Both the position numbers and the translations under genes were made by a program. From positions 101,036 through 165,035 of the forward strand of contig NZ_MUGW01000008.1 in the NCBI RefSeq assembly GCF_002217285.1: DNA of 64,000 nucleotides, in the 5' to 3' direction. Positions within the stretch are counted from its first letter, which is position 1; each line of letters opens with the position of its first letter. The notes under the pieces were generated by a model. That model was not told where the DNA came from. It saw nothing but the letters and a program-made list of their open reading frames with translations, and searched no databases. Below are positions 1-9,423 of the stretch, one piece after another. The DNA comes from Flavobacterium hercynium. Lineage in GTDB: Bacteria > Bacteroidota > Bacteroidia > Flavobacteriales > Flavobacteriaceae.

Positions 1-38
1 TTTGAACCTCTGAGCCTTTGCTCCTAATAAAAGAGCCC

Positions 39-69
39 TTTGTTCTTTTCCCCTTTTTCCTTACCTTTG
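39..69 (+). promoter_or_regulatory. Bacteroidota-type promoter of the trhO operon
   Basis: TTTG at 39-42, a 19-bp spacer, then TACCTTTG at 62-69. This fits the -33/-7 consensus (TTTG, TAnnTTTG) of the primary sigma factor in Bacteroidota. It lies about 40 bp before the trhO start codon. Confidence 0.7.
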
Positions 70-109
70 CCCCTCATAAAATAATTTCTCACTTAAAATA
101 GTTTATAGC

Positions 110-1468
110 ATGCAACTGTATAACACTTTAAGCGCAGAAGAAAGAGCCATCATGATCGATGATGCCGGTAAACAACGACTAACGTTGTCTTTCTATGCGT
201 ATGCCAAAATTCAAGATCCCAAAAAATTTCGCGATGATTTATTCTTAGCCTGGAACAAGCTCGATGCTTTAGGCCGAATTTACGTTGCCACCGAAGGAAT
301 AAATGCTCAAATGAGTATTCCGGAAGATAATTTAGAATCTTTTAGAGAAACCCTTGAAGTGTACGACTTCATGAAAGGCATACGATTGAATGAAGCGGTA
401 GAACATGACGATCATTCCTTTTTAAAATTAACCATTAAAGTCCGAGATAAAATTGTAGCCGATGGCTTAAATGACGAGACTTTTGATGTAACCAATATTG
501 GCGTTCACTTAAAAGCTGCCGAATTCAATGAAATTCTTGATGATCCAAATACCATTGTAGTTGATTTTAGAAACCATTACGAAAGTGAAGTTGGACATTT
601 CAAAGGCGCAATTACTCCAGACGTAGAAACGTTTAGAGAAAGTTTACCAATCATAAACGAACAACTTCAGAATCATAAAGAAGATAAAAACCTTGTGATG
701 TATTGTACCGGAGGTATTCGATGCGAAAAAGCAAGTGCTTATTTTAAACACCAGGGTTTCAAAAATGTATTTCAGTTAGAAGGCGGAATCATCAATTATG
801 CAAAACAGATTGAAGCAGAAGGTCTAGAAAGTAAATTCATTGGAAAAAACTTTGTATTCGATAACCGTCTTGGCGAAAGAATCACAGACGATATTATCTC
901 GCAATGTCACCAATGCGGAAAACCTTGCGATAATCACACCAATTGTGAAAACGATGGTTGTCATTTATTGTTTATTCAATGTGATGATTGTAAAGCAGCA
1001 ATGGAAAACTGCTGTTCAACAGAATGTCTTGAAGTAATCCACATGCCGTTGGTAGATCAGGTGCGATTAAGAACCGGAAAACAAGTTGGTAATAAAGTGT
1101 TTAGAAAAGGAAAATCAGATAGTTTGAAGTTCAAACACTCTGGTGACCTGCCAAATAAAGCTTTAGCTACTGCTGATAAACCAGTTGATATTCGTCAAAA
1201 AGTAAAAGTAAAAAAAGTACTTATCGGAAAAGCAGAACATTATTATGTAAAAGCTCAGGTAGGACAATTTACAGTTGAAAATCAAGAGTTAAATCTAGGT
1301 GATACCATTATCGTTTCCGGACCAACTACCGGGAATGAGGAATTGACATTAGATAAAATGATCGTAGACGGAGCAGCTACTACAACTGCTAAAATTGGAG
1401 ATAAAGTTACTTTTGAAGTTCCCTTCAGAATCAGATTGTCAGATAAAATATATAAAGTTTTAAAATAG
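110..1468 (+). CDS. trhO: tRNA uridine(34) hydroxylase TrhO with an extra C-terminal domain
   Basis: Rhodanese-family enzyme that makes 5-hydroxyuridine at wobble position 34 of tRNA, using O2. A small N-terminal alpha/beta domain (about residues 20-115) precedes a rhodanese domain (about 135-235). The loop CTGGIRCEKA carries the expected active-site C199 and a second C205. A cysteine-rich zinc-binding-like segment spans about residues 266-306. At 452 aa it is about 100 residues longer than E. coli TrhO (YceA, about 350). The extra part (about 366-452) is clearly homologous to the C-terminus of the next gene product (shared GKxxH..KAxVGQF, GPxTG and PFRIRxSDKxYK). First gene of a three-gene operon, 6 bp from the next. 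Function is assigned from the family; the role of the tail is unknown. Confidence 0.93.
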   Translation: MQLYNTLSAEERAIMIDDAGKQRLTLSFYAYAKIQDPKKFRDDLFLAWNKLDALGRIYVATEGINAQMSIPEDNLESFRETLEVYDFMKGIRLNEAVEHDDHSFLKLTIKVRDKIVADGLNDETFDVTNIGVHLKAAEFNEILDDPNTIVVDFRNHYESEVGHFKGAITPDVETFRESLPIINEQLQNHKEDKNLVMYCTGGIRCEKASAYFKHQGFKNVFQLEGGIINYAKQIEAEGLESKFIGKNFVFDNRLGERITDDIISQCHQCGKPCDNHTNCENDGCHLLFIQCDDCKAAMENCCSTECLEVIHMPLVDQVRLRTGKQVGNKVFRKGKSDSLKFKHSGDLPNKALATADKPVDIRQKVKVKKVLIGKAEHYYVKAQVGQFTVENQELNLGDTIIVSGPTTGNEELTLDKMIVDGAATTTAKIGDKVTFEVPFRIRLSDKIYKVLK

Positions 1469-1474
1469 TTTATC

Positions 1475-2716
1475 ATGACATCGACGAATAAAATTGAACT
1501 TATGGCTCCTGCCGGGAGCTTTGAGTCGCTTCAGGCTGCGCTTGATAATGGTGCCGATTCCATCTATTTTGGAGTAGAACAACTCAACATGCGTGCGCGT
1601 TCAACCGTAAATTTCACCATTGATGATTTACAGGAAATAGCTAAACGTTGTGAGCAAAAAAGCGTACGAAGCTACCTGACATTGAACACGATTATTTACG
1701 ATCATGACTTATCTGTCGTAAAGACATTATTGAACAAAGCCAAAGAAGCTAATATCACAGCCGTAATTGCATCGGACCAAGCCGTAATTGCAATGGCAAG
1801 GACAATTGGGATGGAAGTACATATTTCAACTCAGTTGAACGTAACAAACATTGAAACCATAAAATTCTATAGTTTGTTTGCTGATACAATGGTTTTAAGC
1901 CGTGAATTGAGCTTACGTCAAGTGAAGAAAATCACCGAACAAATAGAGAAAGAACAGATCAAAGGACCAAACGGAAATTTAGTCGAAATCGAAATTTTTG
2001 GTCATGGTGCTTTGTGTATGGCAGTTTCAGGAAAATGTTATTTGAGTTTACATTCGCATAACTCCTCTGCAAATCGTGGTGCCTGCAAACAAAATTGTCG
2101 TAAAAAATATACCGTTATCGATCAGGAAACCGGTTTTGAGATCGAAGTCGATAATGAATACTTAATGTCACCTAAAGATTTGTGTACACTTGATTTTCTG
2201 GATCAGGTAATGGATTCCGGAATTCAGGTTTTAAAAATCGAAGGACGTGGCCGTGCACCGGAATATGTGGCAACAGTAATAAAAACATATCGAGAAGCTA
2301 TTGATGCTTATTACGACAAAACATTTACGAAAGAAAAAGTTGCGGTGTGGATGGAAGTATTGAACACTGTTTACAATCGTGGTTTTTGGTCCGGCTATTA
2401 TCTGGGTCAGGAATTAGGAGAGTGGAGCGATATTCCGGGATCTGCTGCAACCCAAAAGAAAGTATATGTGGGTAAAGGAACGCATTTCTTTCCGAAAGCA
2501 GAAGTGGGACAATTTAAGATCGAAGCGTATGACATTAAAATTGGAGATAAAATTCTCGTAACAGGACCAAGTACCGGAGCTCAGGAAATGATTATCGACG
2601 AAATGTTTGTCAATGATCAAGTAGCTGATAAAGCAACAAAAGGAGACGATTGTACTTTTAAACTGCCATTCAGAATTCGAATGTCGGATAAATTATATAA
2701 AATTGTAGAGGCGTAA
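1475..2716 (+). CDS. trhP: Peptidase U32-family tRNA hydroxylation protein (TrhP/YegQ type)
   Basis: 413-aa U32-family protein. The family signature is present (EIFGHGALCMAVSGKCYLS), with four conserved cysteines C181, C188, C204 and C208 of the kind that hold an iron-sulfur cluster. TrhP proteins make 5-hydroxyuridine-34 in tRNA by a prephenate-dependent route, parallel to the O2-dependent TrhO route. Finding it directly behind trhO supports that role over the sister protein RlhA, which hydroxylates 23S rRNA. The C-terminal region (about 325-413) is a small beta domain shared with the upstream TrhO. Its stop codon overlaps the ferredoxin start (TAATG). Confidence 0.85.
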   Translation: MTSTNKIELMAPAGSFESLQAALDNGADSIYFGVEQLNMRARSTVNFTIDDLQEIAKRCEQKSVRSYLTLNTIIYDHDLSVVKTLLNKAKEANITAVIASDQAVIAMARTIGMEVHISTQLNVTNIETIKFYSLFADTMVLSRELSLRQVKKITEQIEKEQIKGPNGNLVEIEIFGHGALCMAVSGKCYLSLHSHNSSANRGACKQNCRKKYTVIDQETGFEIEVDNEYLMSPKDLCTLDFLDQVMDSGIQVLKIEGRGRAPEYVATVIKTYREAIDAYYDKTFTKEKVAVWMEVLNTVYNRGFWSGYYLGQELGEWSDIPGSAATQKKVYVGKGTHFFPKAEVGQFKIEAYDIKIGDKILVTGPSTGAQEMIIDEMFVNDQVADKATKGDDCTFKLPFRIRMSDKLYKIVEA

Positions 2717-2946
2717 TGGTAATCGTAACATTGCAAAGAGATAAATGCATAGGCTGTAATTACTGTGTCGAAATGGATCCGGTTCATTTTCAGATGTCAA
2801 AAAAAGACGGTAAATCTGTTTTGATTCATTCACAAAACGCAAAAGGCTTCTTTACGTTAAAATCACCCAATCATACCATTGTAGAAAGCTGCGAATTGGC
2901 AGCAAAAGCGTGTCCTGTCAAAATTATAACTGTCAAAGAAACGTAG
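2716..2946 (+). CDS. Single-cluster 4Fe-4S ferredoxin
   Basis: 76-aa ferredoxin. CIGCNYC supplies C11, C14 and C17, and C66 in KACPVK completes a 4Fe-4S site; C59 is an extra cysteine. The start overlaps the stop of the U32 gene by one base, so the two are translationally coupled. From context it may supply electrons to, or help maintain, the iron-sulfur cluster of the neighbouring tRNA hydroxylation protein. That partnership is inferred only from gene order. Confidence 0.85.
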   Translation: MVIVTLQRDKCIGCNYCVEMDPVHFQMSKKDGKSVLIHSQNAKGFFTLKSPNHTIVESCELAAKACPVKIITVKET

Positions 2947-2966
2947 ATTACCAACAGTAATAAAAA

Positions 2967-3010
2967 CAAGAAAACCCTATTCTTTTATCTAGTAGAATAG
3001 GGTTTTCTTG
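2967..3010. terminator. Bidirectional terminator between convergent genes
   Basis: Perfect 17-bp inverted repeat (2967-2983 with 2994-3010) around a 10-base loop, with A/T-rich arm ends. It sits between the ferredoxin gene and a convergent lipoprotein gene and can serve both strands. Confidence 0.85.
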
Positions 3011-3026
3011 TATAATGATTTTGCAA

Positions 3027-4058
3027 TTAATGTCTGTTATCGCAACTTCTGAAAATCACGGGTTCCGTTTTAGAGATAAATGGAATAGTGGAACAGCCAA
3101 AAGAAGCATATTCAAAGCCAAATGCTACGTCAGGTTTGTTTTTAAACAATTTTCCAGTCCATTGATGAATTTCACCATCTGGATTAATAAAGTTTAAAGG
3201 AGTAAGCGCACCGCCTTCGTCGTTATAATAGTAATTTTCAAAAACAATCTCATGCGTTGTTTTGTTTTCAACAAGTAATCTTCTTCCTGTCACATCTCCT
3301 TTTTCAGCATAATCCTGAAGGAAATACTGAAGATCTCCATTAGTATAAGAGTAGACATTTTTTTTAGTAGTACCTTTCATGAACCTGTCGTATTTTGGAT
3401 TTACGGGTACTGATGGTATTTTTGAAGCTGCAATTTCTTTCCATTTTATAGTTTGCAGTTTTTTCATCGCAAACGGATTCTTTGGGCCAATGCAAACGAA
3501 ACTAGTATAGTAATTAGATTCAGGAATTTTTAATAATTTTTTCTCCACTTCAAACCCAATCATATAATCTGATGCTTCATAAGGCCACTCAGCTCCGTAA
3601 ATATTGATATAAGCTGCCGCATTTAAGTCTTTTACTGCAAAAGCATTTAATATATTTGCTGAATAATCATAAATAAAAAGACTATCTGTTTCCGCTATTC
3701 TCATTTTTGACATCATTACCTTTTTATATTTTAAACCCAACGGAAGGTATTGCGACTCTTCTTCTTCAAAATTTTTAAGATCAGGAATAGCAAGTGAATC
3801 TTTATGACTACTTAATACATAATCATCTGATAGGGAGATTAATACACGAGAATCGAATTGGCTTAAATCGTATACCCGAATATCAGATTTGGGAGGTGTT
3901 AAATAATCATCAGTTTCCGTTTCCGTTAAAGTGTCAGCAGCAGTTGTTTTTTCTGTCGCAGTCTTTTTTGGTGAAGTAGTTTTTTGTTGATCTGATGTCT
4001 TTTTATTGGTACAACTAAGAAAAAGACAGCTCGCAAGTGAAATGTAAAGTAATCTCAT
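3027..4058 (-). CDS. Putative lipoprotein of unknown function
   Basis: 343-aa protein. The N-terminus has a lipoprotein signal peptide with lipobox LFLSC (Cys at about residue 16), then a Lys/Thr-rich linker to about residue 50. The mature part is presumably anchored to a membrane facing the periplasm or cell surface. I recognise no domain. It follows another lipoprotein gene by 20 bp and ends at the bidirectional terminator, so it is the last gene of a minus-strand unit. Confidence 0.75.
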   Translation of the reverse strand: MRLLYISLASCLFLSCTNKKTSDQQKTTSPKKTATEKTTAADTLTETETDDYLTPPKSDIRVYDLSQFDSRVLISLSDDYVLSSHKDSLAIPDLKNFEEEESQYLPLGLKYKKVMMSKMRIAETDSLFIYDYSANILNAFAVKDLNAAAYINIYGAEWPYEASDYMIGFEVEKKLLKIPESNYYTSFVCIGPKNPFAMKKLQTIKWKEIAASKIPSVPVNPKYDRFMKGTTKKNVYSYTNGDLQYFLQDYAEKGDVTGRRLLVENKTTHEIVFENYYYNDEGGALTPLNFINPDGEIHQWTGKLFKNKPDVAFGFEYASFGCSTIPFISKTEPVIFRSCDNRH

Positions 4059-4078
4059 AGGTTTAGTAATTTTAAGAA

Positions 4079-4621
4079 TTAAATACCAAATTTGGCGTCG
4101 ATGTTGTGCTTCTCGACATAAGCTTTTGCTGTATTCATCAGTTTGGTAAACCTTAGGTCTATTTCGTTTTGAGTAGTAGCATCAAAATCTGCAATTGCTT
4201 TTTGCAGTTGTTCCGGTGAAGCATTTTCGTCTTTCATCTTAGCAATTTTCAGATATCCGTCTTTTTGTTTTGCAATAGCATAGGAAAATAGATCTTTTGA
4301 TGCCTGAACCATTTCTTGGTTATCATCATCTTCTTTTATGTCCTGAATTGTTTTAAAACTTGCTTCTAAATTAGTGATGCCGTATTTAAAACTATCGTAG
4401 TACGTAGATGAAACCATTTTTTTTTGAGTTTCATCATAAACCTGAGGTTCGGATTCGAGTTTGTTGCTAATTTCTTTACCGCCAAATCGAGCCAGCAAGT
4501 TAGAATTTAAAGCGGCTATCTCAAAAGTTTTTTCTGGGGTAAGATCTGTACATGAAGTAAAAGATATTGTTGTTGTAAGGAATACAATTAATAGAATGGA
4601 ATTTTTTAAAATCTTTTTCAT
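4079..4621 (-). CDS. Putative lipoprotein, helical, unknown function
   Basis: 180-aa protein with a hydrophobic signal sequence ending in lipobox SFTSC (Cys about residue 24). The rest is rich in Lys, Glu, Asp and Ala and looks mostly helical, with no recognisable catalytic motif. It lies 20 bp upstream of the other lipoprotein gene, so the two are probably co-transcribed. The start is the ATG directly before the Lys-rich signal peptide. Confidence 0.75.
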   Translation of the reverse strand: MKKILKNSILLIVFLTTTISFTSCTDLTPEKTFEIAALNSNLLARFGGKEISNKLESEPQVYDETQKKMVSSTYYDSFKYGITNLEASFKTIQDIKEDDDNQEMVQASKDLFSYAIAKQKDGYLKIAKMKDENASPEQLQKAIADFDATTQNEIDLRFTKLMNTAKAYVEKHNIDAKFGI

Positions 4622-4693
4622 TTTTTAAGTTTGTTTAAAATATAGCAGTATAATTGTTTAGATGGTTGTGCCAAGTCAACTTTTGATGCTGCA

Positions 4694-6037
4694 TTATCCT
4701 TTTAAAATTTTACTTTTTTCACTTTCAAATTCTTCAGAAGTCAGAATCCCGGCATCCAAAAGTTCTTTTAGATCTAATAATGCTTTTTTCTTTTCTTCCA
4801 TAGAACTTCCTGAAGCTGCTTTTTGAGGTTCCTCTTTCTGAATTGGCGTTACCACAGTTCCCGAAGGAGCGAATTTTAGAATAAGTTCTGTAATTTCATT
4901 AAAGCCTTTAACATTCGAATAATCAATTGCTTTTTGCTCTTTTACGTTTACAATTGAAGCATCGGCTTTGTTCTCGAGCAAGTATTTTACAACATCCTTC
5001 TTTCCGTTTGCTGCGCTGTAGTGTAAAGGCGTATTTCCCGATTCGTCCTGAATGTCGATGTTGGCACCGGCATCAATCAGTAATTTGACCATGCTTAAAT
5101 TGCCTTTTTTAGTTGCAACATGCAAAAGGCTTTCTCCACCGTAGTTATAAGAACTGTTTAGCGTAAAACTAGAATCGTTTGAAATGTTCGTTGCACTCAC
5201 AATCCAATCCAGATAATCGTTCATAGACGAAGTGTCTTGCGCAACGGGTTTGCTGAAATTAACATCAACGCCGTTTTCTAAAAACAAAGCAACAATCTCT
5301 TTTTGATTATTCGCGCAAGCGTACCAAATTGGTGAGTAACCATTATTGTTAGAAGTAAATACATCGGCACCTCTTTCGACTAATAATTTTGCCAGCATTC
5401 GATTCGTTTCGTAACAAGCAATCAAAAGCGGATTTTCACCGGCATGATTGGAGTGATTTACATCAGCTCCGTTATCCAAAAGCAATGTAACCATTGGAAC
5501 CGATTTTGTATAGCAAGCGTAAAATAAAGGTGTATTTCCTTGTTTATCCGTAACACTTATATCCGCACCATTGTCTAAAAGCAATTGAATAATTTCGCGA
5601 TTCAGTTTTGCAGAAGCCAACAATAGCGGTGTTTCTCCGTTGTTGTTCAGTAAATTAACATCAACCCCGGCTTGAAGCAACTTTGTTGCAATATCGATTT
5701 GAGCCGTCTGAACCACCAAGTGCAGCAGACTGTTTCCGTATTTATCATTTTTAGTAATTTCTGCGCCATTCTCTAAAAGAAACAAGGCAGTTTGTTTTTG
5801 TTTTTGCAAACAAGCGAAGTACAAAGGTGTTTCTCCCTGATGATCTTCATAGTTAATATCAGCACCATCTTCGGTTAGAATTTTTGCGATATCAAGATAA
5901 CCACGATGTGCAGCATAATGCAAAGCGGTTCTTCCTCTTTCGTCGGTATATTTTACATCTACTTCTTTGTTTTGAAGTAATAATTCGGCTATTTTTCTAT
6001 TACCATTTTCGCAGGCAAGTATAAATGACATTGACAT
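4694..6037 (-). CDS. Ankyrin-repeat protein with C-terminal SHOCT-like segment
   Basis: 447 aa made of about ten to eleven ankyrin repeats (recurring G.TPLxxA...G....xxLLLxxGAD.), from the N-terminus to about residue 385. There is a non-repeat insertion around residues 265-290. After a linker, the last 35 residues (KKALLDLKELLDAGILTSEEFE) resemble a SHOCT module, a short helical pair found at the ends of many bacterial proteins. There is no signal peptide, so it is probably a cytoplasmic protein-binding scaffold. A second ankyrin gene lies 31 bp upstream on the same strand. The binding partner is unknown. Confidence 0.88.
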   Translation of the reverse strand: MSMSFILACENGNRKIAELLLQNKEVDVKYTDERGRTALHYAAHRGYLDIAKILTEDGADINYEDHQGETPLYFACLQKQKQTALFLLENGAEITKNDKYGNSLLHLVVQTAQIDIATKLLQAGVDVNLLNNNGETPLLLASAKLNREIIQLLLDNGADISVTDKQGNTPLFYACYTKSVPMVTLLLDNGADVNHSNHAGENPLLIACYETNRMLAKLLVERGADVFTSNNNGYSPIWYACANNQKEIVALFLENGVDVNFSKPVAQDTSSMNDYLDWIVSATNISNDSSFTLNSSYNYGGESLLHVATKKGNLSMVKLLIDAGANIDIQDESGNTPLHYSAANGKKDVVKYLLENKADASIVNVKEQKAIDYSNVKGFNEITELILKFAPSGTVVTPIQKEEPQKAASGSSMEEKKKALLDLKELLDAGILTSEEFESEKSKILKG

Positions 6038-6068
6038 GTATATAATTTTTTAAAAGTAAAGAATCGTT

Positions 6069-7244
6069 TTATTGTTTCATTAAAAGTTCAACCGTCTTAA
6101 TTTTCAGATTATCTCCGGATGCTAGCATTAGAGCGGTTTCGTCTTTATCATTGGTAATCGAGATATCAGCGCCCTGATCCAGTAATAATTTTACTTTTCG
6201 GTAAGTTTCTTTTGCCGCTTCAGCATCATAATTGACATTGTAGGCGCAAACCTTGTGCAAAATAGTATTTCCGTTATTGTCTTGTTCGTTTACCTCCAAA
6301 GAAGCATGCTCTAAAACCGATTTCAGGATATCTGATTTCTTTTCTGCAATAAAGTCAATTCCTGATTTTGGCTGTCCGTAATGTTGGGCACAGAAATTGA
6401 CATCGGCACCATCTGACAATAAACGTTCTAAAAATGTAATATCTGTTGATGAACCCGAAACAGAACTGATAAAAGTAGTTAATAAAGTACGTCCGTCTTT
6501 GTTCACAATATTAAAATCAGGTGAAGAAATAGAAGCTAAAGCATCGTACATATCATACGAGAACTGTTCTGCAACAGCGTAATAAAAAGCGGTATTGTTC
6601 TGATTGTCCGTTTCGTTAGGATCAGCGCCGTTCTCCAATAAAAAAGAAATGAGTTCTTTTCTGTTTCTTTTAACAGCACAAAGCAAAGGAGTTGTACCAA
6701 CGATGTTTTTTTCGTTAATGTCAACGCCATTGTCCAGAAGCAAAGAAATATATTCTTTTACTTTCTCTGTTTCTAAACCATAAGTGTTGAGTATCGTATA
6801 AATGAAATTTTCGCCGGCATTGTTTTTATACTGCGTATTGGCTCCAAAATCCTCAATAAGTATTTTTATTATTTTTGGAGATGCTCCTTTTTCAAAAAAG
6901 TAACCCAATAAAGTTTTATCGCTGATTTCATCATTCAGATTATCCATTTTCGACATCAGTTCTTTGAAAAAAGAAAGCGAATCATCGTCATCTTTTAAAG
7001 ATCTCGTCAAGGGATTAAAAATCGACTGATCAAAACTATCCAATTCATAAATGTCCGTTTCAATAAAGCCGGCTTTTATCAATTTTTCAATAAAGTCGAT
7101 TTCTCTGGCTTCAATAATTTTGGCTGCGATCTGAGAAAAGTTGTTTTTAAGATATTGGTCGTTAAAGTTTTCTCCGTTATTTAGGCATTCTCTAGCCTCG
7201 TCAAATTTTCCCTGAAAAAGGAAACTTTCAATCTGGTTTTGCAT
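6069..7244 (-). CDS. Ankyrin-repeat protein
   Basis: 391 aa. The N-terminal third (about 1-110) is only weakly repeat-like, for instance FLFQGKFDEARECLNNGENF. About six degenerate ankyrin repeats follow, the clearest being GTTPLLCAVKRNRKELISFL and NTAFYYAV. No signal peptide or membrane segment is visible, so it is probably cytoplasmic. It is the first gene of a minus-strand pair with the other ankyrin gene, and the two look like products of duplication and divergence. Function unknown. Confidence 0.85.
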   Translation of the reverse strand: MQNQIESFLFQGKFDEARECLNNGENFNDQYLKNNFSQIAAKIIEAREIDFIEKLIKAGFIETDIYELDSFDQSIFNPLTRSLKDDDDSLSFFKELMSKMDNLNDEISDKTLLGYFFEKGASPKIIKILIEDFGANTQYKNNAGENFIYTILNTYGLETEKVKEYISLLLDNGVDINEKNIVGTTPLLCAVKRNRKELISFLLENGADPNETDNQNNTAFYYAVAEQFSYDMYDALASISSPDFNIVNKDGRTLLTTFISSVSGSSTDITFLERLLSDGADVNFCAQHYGQPKSGIDFIAEKKSDILKSVLEHASLEVNEQDNNGNTILHKVCAYNVNYDAEAAKETYRKVKLLLDQGADISITNDKDETALMLASGDNLKIKTVELLMKQ

Positions 7245-7597
7245 TATAAGTGGTATTTAAGATGAAAAATAAACATGAATAGAAGACATAATTAGTCTTC
7301 ACAAATTATGCTGTAAGGTAAAACATAAAAATGACAAATATATTTCAGCATAAAAATTTAAAATAGCTTTTTAGGGAACAAAACAGACAGGATAAGCTTT
7401 CATAAAGGAATTTTTTTTTCAGTAAGAAGAAAAAGAAACAGAATTTGTCAAGGATTTGAGTGCAAAAAACGATAAGTATTTTTATTTAACACCCCTTTAG
7501 TTTTTATCGATAAAAAGCAAAATAAAAAAAATACTATCTTTACCGATCAAACGTTTATGAACTTAAGCTACATTTTGGTAGCACTACATATATAATT
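7245..7597. other. Divergent intergenic region with candidate promoter
   Basis: 353 bp between the divergent ankyrin and ricT genes, AT-rich. A minus-strand TATATTTG (7343 to 7336) could be the -7 element of the ankyrin pair, and TATCTTTA at 7535-7542 is a weaker candidate for ricT. I found no matching -33 element at the usual spacing for either. No coding potential or strong hairpin was noticed. Confidence 0.4.
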
Positions 7598-8950
7598 ATG
7601 GCATGTACAAGTTGTTCAACTTCTGATGGTGGCGCACCAAAGGGTTGTAAAAATAATGGGACTTGCGGCACCGATAGCTGCAATAAATTGACGGTTTTTG
7701 ACTGGCTTGCTAACATGAGTCCGTCTAATGGAGAGGCGATTTTTGATTGTGTTGAGGTACGTTTTAAGAACGGACGAAAGGAATTTTTTAGAAATTCAGA
7801 GAAATTAACGTTAAGTATTGGTGATATTGTAGCTACTGTTGCATCACCAGGACATGATATTGGAATTGTAACACTTACAGGAGAATTGGTAAAAATTCAA
7901 ATGAAGAAAAAAGGTGTAAATCACGAAAGCAATGAAGTTCCAAAAATCTATAGAAAAGCATCTCAAAAAGATATTGACATTTGGTCTGTAGCGCGTGATC
8001 GCGAAGAACCAATGAAAGTTCGTGCACGTGAATTGGCAATTCAGCATAAATTAGAAATGAAAATTTCGGATATTGAATTTCAGGGAGACGGATCTAAAGC
8101 GACTTTTTACTACACGGCAAATGACAGAGTCGATTTTAGACTTTTGATCAAAGATTTTGCAAAAGAATTTAGTACAAGAGTAGAGATGAAGCAAGTAGGT
8201 TTTCGTCAGGAAGCTGCTCGTTTGGGTGGAATTGGTTCTTGTGGAAGAGAATTATGCTGTTCTACCTGGTTAACAGATTTTAGAAGTGTAAATACATCAG
8301 CAGCGCGTTATCAGCAACTTTCGCTAAACCCGCAAAAATTAGCAGGACAATGCGGAAAATTAAAATGCTGTTTGAACTATGAGTTAGACACTTACATGGA
8401 CGCACTTAAAGATTTCCCTGATTACGATACCAAATTGGTAACAGAAAAAGGAGATGCTATTTGCCAAAAACAAGATATCTTTAAAGGCTTAATGTGGTTT
8501 GCTTACACAAATAATTTTGCGAACTGGCACGTTTTAAAAATCGATCAGGTTAAAGAAATTATTGCCGAAAATAAACAGAAAAACAAAGTTTCTTCGTTAG
8601 AAGATTTTGCTATTGAAGTAGTTCTGGAACCGGAAAAGGATTTTAACAATGCAATGGGTCAGGAAAGCTTAACACGTTTTGATCAGCCGAAGAGAAAGAA
8701 AAAACCAAGCCGCAAGCGTAAGCCAAATGCTGAAGCAGCAATTGTAGCGACGCCTAACAAACCACAGCAGGCGAATAATAATAACAACAACAATAAACCT
8801 GCGGGAGGAAATAATAACAATCCGAACAAGCAGAATAATAGATCTAACAATAAGCCAAATCATCAGAATAAGAACAAAAATTCAGATGATACTAAAAAAG
8901 CTGAACCAAGAAAACCTATAATTATTACTAAAAATGAGAATAAAAAATAG
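7598..8950 (+). CDS. ricT: PSP1-domain protein RicT (YaaT family)
   Basis: 450 aa. The PSP1 core (about residues 40-310) contains the conserved cysteine motifs GSCGRELCCSTWL and QCGKLKCCLNYE typical of RicT. In Bacillus subtilis, RicT is part of an Fe-S complex with RicA and RicF that affects RNase Y and mRNA processing. The N-terminus is unusually Cys-rich (CTSCST..GCKNNGTCGTDSC). The last ~90 residues are basic and Asn-rich with runs of Asn, so probably disordered. It overlaps the next gene, gldH, by 17 bp, so the two are co-translated. The precise role in Bacteroidota is not established by the sequence. Confidence 0.85.
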   Translation: MACTSCSTSDGGAPKGCKNNGTCGTDSCNKLTVFDWLANMSPSNGEAIFDCVEVRFKNGRKEFFRNSEKLTLSIGDIVATVASPGHDIGIVTLTGELVKIQMKKKGVNHESNEVPKIYRKASQKDIDIWSVARDREEPMKVRARELAIQHKLEMKISDIEFQGDGSKATFYYTANDRVDFRLLIKDFAKEFSTRVEMKQVGFRQEAARLGGIGSCGRELCCSTWLTDFRSVNTSAARYQQLSLNPQKLAGQCGKLKCCLNYELDTYMDALKDFPDYDTKLVTEKGDAICQKQDIFKGLMWFAYTNNFANWHVLKIDQVKEIIAENKQKNKVSSLEDFAIEVVLEPEKDFNNAMGQESLTRFDQPKRKKKPSRKRKPNAEAAIVATPNKPQQANNNNNNNKPAGGNNNNPNKQNNRSNNKPNHQNKNKNSDDTKKAEPRKPIIITKNENKK

Positions 8951-9413
8951 CGGGATTCTTATTTTGGCAGCGATACTACTTTTTTCCTGCGATAAAAAAA
9001 GAGTATTCGATGAGTATAAATCTGTTGGAAGTGCCTGGCACAAAGACAGCATTATAACTTTCGATTTGCCAGTTTTAGATTCTACGAAAAAGTACAATTT
9101 ATTTGTAAACTTAAGAGACAACAACAATTATGCGTTCAATAATTTGTTTTTGATTGTATCTCTCGAAACACCAAACGGTTTTACCAAAGTAGATACTTTA
9201 GAGTACCAAATGGCTAATCCGGATGGATCTTTGTTAGGAAACGGTTTTACTGATATCAAAGAAAGTAAGCTGTTTTACCGAGCAGATGTTAAGTTTAGAG
9301 GAAATTATAAAGTGCATATCAAGCAGGCTGTCAGAGAATCTGGCAAAGTTGCTGGTGTTGAGTCTTTAGAAGGTATTACTGACGTAGGTTTTAGAATTGA
9401 AAAAAAAGATTAG
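8934..9413 (+). CDS. gldH: Gliding motility lipoprotein GldH
   Basis: 159 aa with a lipoprotein signal peptide, lipobox LLFSC (Cys about 19). The mature sequence has the GldH pattern (VFDEYKS, AWHKDS, FDLPV, YNLFVNLRDN). GldH is required for gliding in Flavobacterium johnsoniae and is linked to the type IX secretion/gliding apparatus. The start lies inside the end of ricT. The penicillin-binding protein gene follows after 10 bp, and as I remember it this order is usual in flavobacteria. Confidence 0.93.
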   Translation: MRIKNSGILILAAILLFSCDKKRVFDEYKSVGSAWHKDSIITFDLPVLDSTKKYNLFVNLRDNNNYAFNNLFLIVSLETPNGFTKVDTLEYQMANPDGSLLGNGFTDIKESKLFYRADVKFRGNYKVHIKQAVRESGKVAGVESLEGITDVGFRIEKKD

Positions 9414-9423
9414 ATAAATAGTT

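Noticed and set aside
840..1037. Open frames on the other frames/strand of trhO, metG, fumarase and other genes
   Set aside because: They lie inside well-supported genes, lack homology or start signals, and are by-products of codon use. The same applies to all such overlapping frames in the window, for example 12923-13536 minus and 28233-28811 plus.
7535..7542. ricT promoter
   Set aside because: TATCTTTA deviates from the consensus and no -33 element lies at the right spacing; only mentioned in the gap description.
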